A stretch of 43,813 bases of DNA, taken from contig CAADGB010000404.1 of assembly GCA_900696455.1 (NCBI GenBank), forward strand, positions 1-43,813, in the 5' to 3' direction. The stretch is from an uncultured delta proteobacterium. Its GTDB lineage: Bacteria; Myxococcota_A; Polyangia; Haliangiales; Haliangiaceae. Below, piece by piece: positions 21,815 through 28,322 of this stretch. Both the position numbers and the translations under genes were made by a program. Position 1 is the stretch's first letter; every line of letters begins with the position of its first letter. Below the pieces are notes generated by a model. The model did not search any database and had not been told where the DNA came from. It saw only the letters and a program-made list of their open reading frames with translations.

Positions 21815-22774
21815 CTAGGCGGCGTCGGGGATCTCCTTGCCGACGATGGCGTCCCGGAACGCGGTCTGCGCGTCGGCCAGGGCCGCGCGGAGCTCGTCCT
21901 GGTAGTCGCCGAGGATGTCGGCGTAGAGCTGGATCTGGCCCTCGAGTTCCTTGAAGCGTTTGACGCGGGCGTTGACCGACTTGGCCGACGGGTCCTCGTC
22001 GGCGGCCAGGCCGGCGACCCATTCGCGGGCCTCGTCGCCGATGGTCTTGACCCGCTCGAGGAACGCCTCGCGCGCGTCGCGCTTGGCCTCGGACGCGTTG
22101 ACGTCGGTGGCGGCGATGTCCCACGTGGTCAGGACGACGTCGGTGTGGACCGTCAGGAACGACTGGAGGGCGCGGATCCGCTCCATGCTCGCCGCCGGGA
22201 TGAAGTACACGCCCGGTCGCAGCGGCAACGCGCCGGCGACGTCCATGGCCGCCTGGAGTGCCTGGCTCATCTCCTGCGTGAGGACGTTGCCGAGGAGGTC
22301 GGTGTAGTGGGTCACGACGTCGGCGATCACCTGGTCGCGGGCGTCGTCGGCCGGCGCGTCAGTCGCGACCGTGACGGTCGGGGTCGGCGACGGCTGGCCG
22401 CGATCGACGGCGATCCGCGCCTCCTCCAGGTACCGGACGCGGGTTCCCCCCGTCGCGTCAGGGACGTCACGGCGCATCAGGACGGCGTAGACCGCGTGGG
22501 TCCCCTTCGCCTTGAGCTCGACGCGGGCGCGCGCCACGCCGCGCCCCTGGCCCCTGGAAGCGATGCCGGCGGCCTGGTTGAGACACGCCTCGGCCTTGGG
22601 GTCGCGACCGACGGCGGCCCCGAACCCGGCGACGGTGAAGCCGGTGCGGAACACGTCGCGGGCGACGCGGACGTTGGAGAGCCCGCGCCAGTACACGAGG
22701 GCGCCGAGCTGGCGATCGCCGGCGGCCATCGCATCGCGGACGTCGGACAAGGTCACGGGGGTGTGGTCGGTCAT
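21815..22774 (-). CDS. Unrecognised 319-residue partner of the MoxR-vWA pair
   Basis: Starts at ATG 22774 behind AAGGACCGACCAGCC. The N-terminal 110 residues are alpha/beta. A Thr/Pro/Ala linker (about 130-145) follows. The second half (150-319) is helical, with LRPGVYFIPAASMERIRAL and a long coiled coil (VNARVKRFKELEGQIQLYAD). There is no nuclease, NTPase or protease motif. Its place directly before the ATPase suggests a client, adaptor or effector of the pair. MoxR-vWA conflict systems often have such a third gene, but I cannot assign it to any described family. Confidence 0.75.
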   Translation of the reverse strand: MTDHTPVTLSDVRDAMAAGDRQLGALVYWRGLSNVRVARDVFRTGFTVAGFGAAVGRDPKAEACLNQAAGIASRGQGRGVARARVELKAKGTHAVYAVLMRRDVPDATGGTRVRYLEEARIAVDRGQPSPTPTVTVATDAPADDARDQVIADVVTHYTDLLGNVLTQEMSQALQAAMDVAGALPLRPGVYFIPAASMERIRALQSFLTVHTDVVLTTWDIAATDVNASEAKRDAREAFLERVKTIGDEAREWVAGLAADEDPSAKSVNARVKRFKELEGQIQLYADILGDYQDELRAALADAQTAFRDAIVGKEIPDAA

Positions 22775-22806
22775 GGCTGGTCGGTCCTTGCTGGTGAAAT
22801 GTGGGT

Positions 22807-22820
22807 GTTCCACGTGGAAC
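22807..22820. promoter_or_regulatory. parS-like palindrome
   Basis: GTTCCACGTGGAAC is a perfect 14-bp palindrome. The 16-mer at 22806-22821 agrees with the bacterial parS consensus TGTTTCACGTGAAACA at 13 positions, and at 15 if the T/C variation seen in natural sites is allowed. It overlaps the first base of the TAG stop of the 22820-23080 gene and lies 33 bp before the next start. Host ParB or the phage ParB-like protein could bind it. Confidence 0.72.
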
Positions 22821-23080
22821 TAGCGCGCGGCCTGCGACGCGCGCCATTCGGCGGCGACCTCGTCCAGCGTCTGGACGGGGATGCGCACCGTGACCGGCTC
22901 GGGCTTGCCCCACAGTTCGCCGATCGCGTCGAGGTGGTCGGCGGTGGCGCGGCACTCCGCGGCGTCGGCCGCGTGCGTGGCGTCGAGCGACGCGGCCAGG
23001 ATGCGCCAGCCGCGGGCGGTGGTGCCGTGGGCTCGGCAGGCGGCGAGAACTTCGGTCGGGGTCGGCTTGTGGTCGGTCAT
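22820..23080 (-). CDS. Hypothetical 86-residue protein, first gene of the MoxR-vWA island
   Basis: Starts at ATG 23080 (MTDHKPTPTEVLAACRAHGT). There is no Shine-Dalgarno sequence; the -10 box of the promoter ends 13 bp upstream, so the message has almost no leader. The first ten residues resemble those of the next gene (MTDHTPVTLSDVRDA), which may reflect a duplicated 5' cassette. The sequence is helical, with three Cys and a TVRIPVQTLDEV strand. No known motif. It may be an early regulatory protein of the island. Confidence 0.72.
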   Translation of the reverse strand: MTDHKPTPTEVLAACRAHGTTARGWRILAASLDATHAADAAECRATADHLDAIGELWGKPEPVTVRIPVQTLDEVAAEWRASQAAR

Positions 23081-23093
23081 GGTCGGTCAATTC

Positions 23094-23122
23094 GTTGTAG
23101 GGGAAGTCGAGGCGGCAGGCAA
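23094..23122 (-). promoter_or_regulatory. Promoter of the island's first gene
   Basis: TTGCCT (23117-23122) and TACAAC (23094-23099) are 17 bp apart on the minus strand. The predicted start of transcription is about 7 bases before ATG 23080, giving a nearly leaderless message. It shares the 19-bp upstream element with the 21766-21795 promoter. Confidence 0.72.
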
Positions 23123-23134
23123 CTCCGTTCGGCG
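23116..23134 (-). repeat. 19-bp promoter repeat, copy 2
   Basis: An exact copy of the 21789-21807 sequence, CGCCGAACGGAGTTGCCTG on the minus strand. It again includes the -35 box TTGCCT. Flanking bases differ, so the match is not part of a longer duplication. Confidence 0.85.
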
Positions 23135-23364
23135 CTTTCTCGGCTGATTTTCCACCGAAGGACAAAATCGCCTAGTTCCTGGCCAGGCAGCCTAGATCCT
23201 TCCCAATCCCATGTCCTCGTTATCCTTCCGATCCTCCGGGCCTTCCCTCCCCTTCCCTCCCTCCCTCCTATCCGGGGCTACATGGGTGAAATCCTGAATC
23301 AGGACGCACCTGTAGCCAGCCCCCTCAAGTCGGTCGGTCGGTCGGGTATGGGTCCGAGCGTTCG
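23135..23364 (-). other. Non-coding boundary with G-rich tract and hairpins
   Basis: No gene is supported here. On the minus strand 23242-23269 is a purine tract with at least four runs of three or more G, suited to a G-quadruplex. GGCTACA (23276-23282) pairs with TGTAGCC (23311-23317), with an inner TCCTGA/TCAGGA stem. GACCGACC is repeated in tandem at 23331-23346. A CCTGGCCAGG palindrome (23178-23187) lies between two GCCTAG repeats. This gap separates the tail operon from the MoxR-vWA island. Confidence 0.7.
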
Positions 23365-23571
23365 CTAACGGTGGTACACCCGGTCACGAATCCAGGTCAA
23401 CCTGTGCGCGCCTGAAACGTAGCTCACCCGCACAGGGTGACAGGATCGCCCTGCGCGCCTGTCCAGCTTGACCTCGGCCGCCGAAAAGGCGTCGGCCCAC
23501 GCTCGGGAGGGAACGTGGGCCGACTGGAGCTGGTGAACGCTCGGGACGGCGACCGACCAAGGAGCCGCCAC
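23365..23571 (-). CDS. Hypothetical protein, start uncertain
   Basis: The frame ending at TAG 23365 looks protein-like (SVHQLQSAHVPSRAWADAFS, then SYVSGAHRLTWIRDRVYHR). The nearest normal start is GTG 23571, giving 68 residues; a CTG at 23619 would overlap the previous stop as CTGA and give 84. No ribosome site is clear for either. It follows the small membrane-protein genes at the end of the tail cluster. No family recognised. Confidence 0.45.
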   Translation of the reverse strand: MAAPWSVAVPSVHQLQSAHVPSRAWADAFSAAEVKLDRRAGRSCHPVRVSYVSGAHRLTWIRDRVYHR

Positions 23572-23615
23572 GAAGTCCAGCTGTACCTCTGGTGTACGCG
23601 CGATGAGCGCACGAG

Positions 23616-23852
23616 TCAGGCGCCAGCGGGCGCGTCGGGCGGTGGCGCATCGTCGTCGACGGGCGGACGCGCCTTCGAGCCGGGCATCGAGAGGACGCCG
23701 GGGCTGTTGCGCGGCTGGAAGAACGACAAGCGCTCGAGGAGCCGCCGGACGAACGACACGAGCTCGTCGTCGGCTTTCGTCGGCGTCGCCGCGACGACGA
23801 GGCTGATGAGGGTCCACGCAGCGATCACGATCGCGATGTGCTCTTCGGTCAT
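23616..23852 (-). CDS. Small membrane protein, holin-like
   Basis: A 78-residue protein from ATG 23852 (ATGA overlap). One transmembrane helix (about 5-21, HIAIVIAAWTLISLVVAATP) is followed by TKADDELVSFVRRLLERLSF, a pattern common in short phage proteins encoded near holins. The tail is Pro/Asp/Ala-rich (VDDDAPPPDAPAGA). Located after the fibre gene, a frequent place for lysis genes, but the endolysin is 20 kb away at 3044-3895. Holin or virion membrane accessory are both possible. Confidence 0.65.
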   Translation of the reverse strand: MTEEHIAIVIAAWTLISLVVAATPTKADDELVSFVRRLLERLSFFQPRNSPGVLSMPGSKARPPVDDDAPPPDAPAGA

Positions 23853-24325
23853 GACTTGTCCTTCCGTGCGGGGCGTTCCGTGCCGGTGACGCGGAACAAG
23901 TGATCGGCGTCGGTGTCGAGGCGTGCGACCTGGTCCTGGATCGTGTCGATCACGCGTCGGGTGCTGGCCGTCTCCTCGGCGAGCGCGCGCGTGCGGATCG
24001 CCTGGCGCTCGATGAGCGTCGTCTGGCGATCCTGCGTCGCCGCGATGCGTTCCTGTGCCGCGGCCACGTGCTCGAGGGTGGTCGCGATACGCTCCTGCGT
24101 CGTCGACATCGCGCGCACATGTTCGAGCGTGTCCTGACGTTCCTGTTGATCGCGGATGACGGCGGCGATCGCCTCGGGGGTCGGCGGGACGGCCGCGGCG
24201 CGCCCGTCGGCGATTGCCTTGGACGTCTCGCGCTTCGCGAGGAAGTCGAGGACGACCTTGATGACAAGGAACGCGAAGATGCCCCACGCGGGCACACTGA
24301 CCAGGAGCTCCTTCGCGTCGTCCAT
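23849..24325 (-). CDS. Membrane-anchored coiled-coil protein
   Basis: A 158-residue protein from ATG 24325; a GTG at 24334 is also possible. It has one N-terminal transmembrane helix (about 10-28, VPAWGIFAFLVIKVVLDFL) and then about 120 residues of coiled coil with repeated ATxEHVAAAQERIAATQ-like heptads. This is the topology of spanin inner-membrane subunits or phage membrane sensors. It overlaps the next small membrane protein by ATGA, so the pair may act together in lysis. Confidence 0.72.
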   Translation of the reverse strand: MDDAKELLVSVPAWGIFAFLVIKVVLDFLAKRETSKAIADGRAAAVPPTPEAIAAVIRDQQERQDTLEHVRAMSTTQERIATTLEHVAAAQERIAATQDRQTTLIERQAIRTRALAEETASTRRVIDTIQDQVARLDTDADHLFRVTGTERPARKDKS

Positions 24326-24338
24326 GACCGGCACTCTA

Positions 24339-25931
24339 CTACATCGAGAAGCCGACTACACGGACTGCGAGCGACGCGCCGGCGTTGCACACCTGCGAGA
24401 GCAGACCGTTCGCGCCGTAGATCACGCCGTTGGGGTCGCGGGTCTCGACCTTGTAGGTCAGCGTGCCGACCGCGGACACCGGATCGTCGTCGGGCATCGG
24501 CACACTCAGGAACTGATACCGCTCCTGAATCAGAGGGTCGACTAGCACGCTGCCGAATGACGGTGAGTTGTTGGCCGCGACGACTCCGCTCGTCGTGGGC
24601 GTCACCAGGAGGAGACCGCCGACACCGCCGGCCGACTGCGACGGCGTCCTGGCGAGCATCCCGATCTGGAGGTCGACATGGCGAACGAGGTTGACCGGCA
24701 ACACCGCCGGCGTCGTCACGCCCTGCGCCTGGCCGGCCATCGTGTGCGGCGTCGTCGACGTCCACACGAGCGAGCTCGCGATCTTCGCGTGGCCGGCCTG
24801 ACTCACGTACATCGGAGCCCAGCCGGTTCCCGTTGCATCCTGGAGCAAGGCGCCCACGCACACCGCGTTGCCGATGGCGATGTTGGTCCCCGAGAACGGA
24901 GCCTTCGCCGCCAGGGCCGTGCTGTTTCGACCGTCGGCGCGCGGCGCGCTCGTCGACAGAACGAGGAGGCAGTTGGAGACGATGGCCTCCTGTTGCGCAG
25001 CCCAGCACGCGTTGCCCGCTTGGCCGCCGATCGGCGACGGCGCGAGATAGATGTAGTACCAGGTCGAATCCGTCGGCGCGCCGCCAACGTCGATGTACTT
25101 CGTGATCTCCGCCGCCGTCGCGACGGTGTGAGCGGTGAGGAGCACACCGTCGACGAGTGCCGCGAGGTCGAACGTGACCGATTGCGACGCGACCGATGGC
25201 AGCGTCGAGAACGTCGCCAGCTTGCGCGACAGAACGCGGGTGACGCCCTTGAACGCACCGTCCTCCTCGTTCTCGGTGCGGTCGCCGACCGCTTGCGTCG
25301 ACTGGCGAAGGTCGACGACCTGCGACATGAGCGGGATGGTCGCGCCCGCCGTCGGGATGACGAACCCGTAGAGCGGCGTCCAACCAGCCGTCGGTGCCGG
25401 GATGGCCGAGCCCGTGCCGGTGATGATCTGGAACGCGAGACGCTTGAGCTTGCGCTTGACCACGCTCGTGTCGGTGTAGTCGTCGGTCGCCGGGTTCGTG
25501 AGGATGTCGCGGTTCTCGTTGACGTCGACGTTGACCACGCGGCACTCGAGCAGGTGCCACAGGTCATCGGCCGCGGGAATCGCGACGGCGATCGGCGCGA
25601 GGTTGAGGCCGATGCGAAACGACGAGTCGTCGGCGCTCGGCGCCTCTGCGCCGTCGTCCACCATGAGAGAACCGACACCGATCGTCAATTCTCGCGGCGA
25701 GTCGTCGATTGACGTGATCGGAAGTCCCCATCCCCGAGTACGGGTCGCCATGTTGAACAGGTTGGCGTCCGTCCCGAGGATGGTCTGGTGTCCGAGGAAC
25801 GACGGAAGACCGACGAGGCCGCGGAGCGCCTCCGCGATCGATCGTCCAAGCAACGTGTCCTTGAGCTGCTCATCCGAGGCGAGAGCCTTCTCAAGGGCAT
25901 TCGTGAAGACGGCGTCAACGGAAGTGGTCAT
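24339..25931 (-). CDS. Putative tail fibre / receptor-binding protein
   Basis: A 530-residue protein starting at ATG 25931 behind GAGGCCACA. The sequence is rich in beta strands, Gly, Thr and Ala, without Cys-rich or catalytic motifs. The first 160 residues may attach to the baseplate; the rest (YYIYLAPSPIGGQAGNACWA and beyond) looks like a trimeric fibre or adhesin. It follows two baseplate-J-like genes, where fibres are found in contractile phages. The role is inferred from position and composition. Confidence 0.7.
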   Translation of the reverse strand: MTTSVDAVFTNALEKALASDEQLKDTLLGRSIAEALRGLVGLPSFLGHQTILGTDANLFNMATRTRGWGLPITSIDDSPRELTIGVGSLMVDDGAEAPSADDSSFRIGLNLAPIAVAIPAADDLWHLLECRVVNVDVNENRDILTNPATDDYTDTSVVKRKLKRLAFQIITGTGSAIPAPTAGWTPLYGFVIPTAGATIPLMSQVVDLRQSTQAVGDRTENEEDGAFKGVTRVLSRKLATFSTLPSVASQSVTFDLAALVDGVLLTAHTVATAAEITKYIDVGGAPTDSTWYYIYLAPSPIGGQAGNACWAAQQEAIVSNCLLVLSTSAPRADGRNSTALAAKAPFSGTNIAIGNAVCVGALLQDATGTGWAPMYVSQAGHAKIASSLVWTSTTPHTMAGQAQGVTTPAVLPVNLVRHVDLQIGMLARTPSQSAGGVGGLLLVTPTTSGVVAANNSPSFGSVLVDPLIQERYQFLSVPMPDDDPVSAVGTLTYKVETRDPNGVIYGANGLLSQVCNAGASLAVRVVGFSM

Positions 25932-25938
25932 TGTGGCC

Positions 25939-27195
25939 TCACGTCATGATGGAGATCGGCGGCTCGAACGCGATGCCCCATGGCACCGCGCCGCCCTTGA
26001 TGTTCGCGATGGAGCGGCTCATGGCGGAGAGCGCCGGCCCCGGTCCATCTGGTAGCGCGTTGAGGGCGGGGCCGTCCACCACGAACAGGAAGCCGATCGA
26101 GTACGTTCCATTGGCGACGGCAGGGCCGGCGTAGAAGCGACCCTTGCGCCACGCGCGCGGATCCGAGAACGCGTGCTTGGCGTCCTCGCCGGGATCGTCG
26201 CCTGACCACACGAACCCGACGCCGGGACCGAACGCCTCGTAGAACTTGAACGGGATCCCGAGCGGGTCGAGGACGGCCGCCGCGGCGCGGATGAGAGCGT
26301 TGGGGGACACGACGTCGGGCAGAGCCGCCACGCGCTGGCGGAACTGCGGATCGGTCTCCTCGAGCGCCCGCGCCTGGTTGTTGCGCTCCAGGGCGAGGTA
26401 GTCGAGCTCGGCGGAGCGACCTTCGACGAGCTGCTCGACGAGCACGCCCGTCAAGCCGAGGTCGGCTAGGCCGATGACTTCGCCTGCGCCTCCGACCTGG
26501 TTGGGCATCGAACCCGACGCATCGAGCGTGATCTCGTCGTCGGCAACGTAGGAAAGGCGCCGCGCGTACTGGCCAACGTTCGCGCCGTCGGTGAACCGGA
26601 AGAACAGGCCGCCCATGGTCGGCGTGAACCGATCGCCGGCGTCGGTGTCCGCGATGACGTGGAGGGATCCGCCGCTCTGCGTCGCGTTGTCGACAACGAT
26701 CGAGGCGTTGCCGGCGTGGACGAACACTAGCGGCGTCCCGACGGGGATGTTGGCGTGGAAGCCTTCGCGAGCGGCGCGCACCGTCACCAGCGTCGGCCCC
26801 GTCGAACCCGAAGGGATCGTCACGTCACCGACGATCTCGAACTCGGGCTGGAGGACGAACTCGCCATCGGGGTTGCGGAACACGGCCGCCAGCAGATCGC
26901 CATCGTCGAGCGGAATCGGACCTCCGACGATGATCGAGCGGGTGATGTTCGCCGTGAAGCGCGCCTTGACGCCACCGCTTGCCGGCGGAGCGAGCTGCGT
27001 CGAGTGCTCCTTGAGGTACAAGGCCTGCGTCGAGTTGAGCACCGCCGTCGACGCGCGCTCAAGCATGGCGGCGAGCCCGGAGATGACGTCGAACCCCCGG
27101 CCGTCGTCCTCGGATTCGATCGGGATCGTGTAGCCGGGGTCGAGGTCGCGTCGCCACACCTCGAGCAGTTGTTCCTTGGTCAGGCGCTCGCTCAT
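25939..27195 (-). CDS. Second baseplate-J-like protein
   Basis: A 418-residue protein overlapping the baseplate J gene by ATGA. It repeats the J layout: TVRAAREGFHANIPVGTPL (like the Gly-Asn-Val box of J proteins) and then ETDPQFRQRVAALPDVVSPN (like the SFRERV box). An N-terminal helical part (MSERLTKEQLLEVWRRDLD) and a C-terminal beta domain are added. Contractile phages usually have gpI here, so this may be a gpI replacement or a duplicated J. I consider a baseplate role likely and the paralogy a reasonable inference. Confidence 0.7.
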   Translation of the reverse strand: MSERLTKEQLLEVWRRDLDPGYTIPIESEDDGRGFDVISGLAAMLERASTAVLNSTQALYLKEHSTQLAPPASGGVKARFTANITRSIIVGGPIPLDDGDLLAAVFRNPDGEFVLQPEFEIVGDVTIPSGSTGPTLVTVRAAREGFHANIPVGTPLVFVHAGNASIVVDNATQSGGSLHVIADTDAGDRFTPTMGGLFFRFTDGANVGQYARRLSYVADDEITLDASGSMPNQVGGAGEVIGLADLGLTGVLVEQLVEGRSAELDYLALERNNQARALEETDPQFRQRVAALPDVVSPNALIRAAAAVLDPLGIPFKFYEAFGPGVGFVWSGDDPGEDAKHAFSDPRAWRKGRFYAGPAVANGTYSIGFLFVVDGPALNALPDGPGPALSAMSRSIANIKGGAVPWGIAFEPPISIMT

Positions 27196-28319
27196 ACGTT
27201 GGTCACCAGGTCAGGGCGCGTGCGGATGACCTCGCCGCTGTTGGGCGTCGGCACGATGTCGCCGGCTGGCGTCGTGATCGCGTTGGCGTTGACGATGACG
27301 CCGGGCACCGAGCGCGCGATCTCGAACAGGAGAGAGCGCTGGAGCGTGACCATCGGCGCGAGCTGGTTGACGCGCGCGACCGTCGATTGGCGGACCTGAT
27401 CGAACGCGAGGACCGTATCGACGTTCGTGATGAAGCTCAGGTGGTACTCGATCGACACGAACACCGGCAGACCGCCGGTCACGATGACGTTGATCCCACC
27501 ACAGCGGTATTCGCGTAGCGCCGCGACGACCTCGGCGATGAGCGCCGTGTTCGCCTGGCCGTTGGCGTCGGCGATATAGAGGAACATGCGGCCGGTGAGC
27601 ACGCCGGTTCCGTCACCCTCCTCGATCGCCGTCGCCTGGCGCACGCCTGGCACCGTGCGCGCACCGTACTCGACGGCTGCGACGGTGCCGCGAGCCAGCG
27701 CGAAGAAGAACAGGCGCACGCGCTCGCGGAACGACACATCGGTCTCGGTCGCGTCCCCGCCGGTGGCCGCCACAGCGTTCGTAACGACGAGTGACGGATC
27801 GGCCGGCGCGGTGATGAAACGCGTGATCGAGCCGGGCGTGACGTTGCCGCCGGTGCCCGCATTGAGGGCGCGTGCGTTGACGGTGATCGGCCCCACGGAA
27901 CCGACGCCGAACGGGACATCGGACAGGGTCTCGAACTGCACACCGCCGGGCGTGCCGATGCGCGAACCGGCCGGGTACGTATACGCACCGCCCCCGACGG
28001 TGCGCGCGAAGACGACCGGAACGCGCGCCGGCGAGGCGCTCTTGCGCACGATGAGCGAGGCGTAGCGATCTGCGACCCACCGATCGAGGGCTGCGCCGCT
28101 GGAGCCGTCGAGCGTCGTCTCTGCGGTCGAGCGTGCGAGCTGGCGCATGACCTCCTCGGCCATCGCCGAGCCGCCCGCGCCGATCAGGTTCACGTCCGAT
28201 CCGGGGTTGAAGATTTGATCGACGGTGATCTGGCGTCCCGTCGCCCTCGTGCGCGCGCGCGCGAGGATCTCCGCGGCGAACACGTTGAACAGGTCAGTGC
28301 GAGTCGGCAGATCGGGCAT
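27192..28319 (-). CDS. Baseplate J-like wedge protein
   Basis: A 375-residue protein. The block YPAGSRIGTPGGVQFETLSD, followed by VNARALNAGTGGNVTPGS and DVSFRERV, is the clear signature of Baseplate_J (P2 gpJ, T4 gp6). It forms the wedge that links the hub to the fibres and triggers sheath contraction. The length fits the family. It starts 3 bp after the stop of the gp25-like gene. Confidence 0.93.
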   Translation of the reverse strand: MPDLPTRTDLFNVFAAEILARARTRATGRQITVDQIFNPGSDVNLIGAGGSAMAEEVMRQLARSTAETTLDGSSGAALDRWVADRYASLIVRKSASPARVPVVFARTVGGGAYTYPAGSRIGTPGGVQFETLSDVPFGVGSVGPITVNARALNAGTGGNVTPGSITRFITAPADPSLVVTNAVAATGGDATETDVSFRERVRLFFFALARGTVAAVEYGARTVPGVRQATAIEEGDGTGVLTGRMFLYIADANGQANTALIAEVVAALREYRCGGINVIVTGGLPVFVSIEYHLSFITNVDTVLAFDQVRQSTVARVNQLAPMVTLQRSLLFEIARSVPGVIVNANAITTPAGDIVPTPNSGEVIRTRPDLVTNV

Positions 28320-28322
28320 GGG

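Noticed and set aside
23282-23368. A 28-codon plus-strand frame in the boundary gap
   Set aside because: It has no ribosome site and is the only possible plus-strand gene in the window. It overlaps a hairpin that better explains the sequence.
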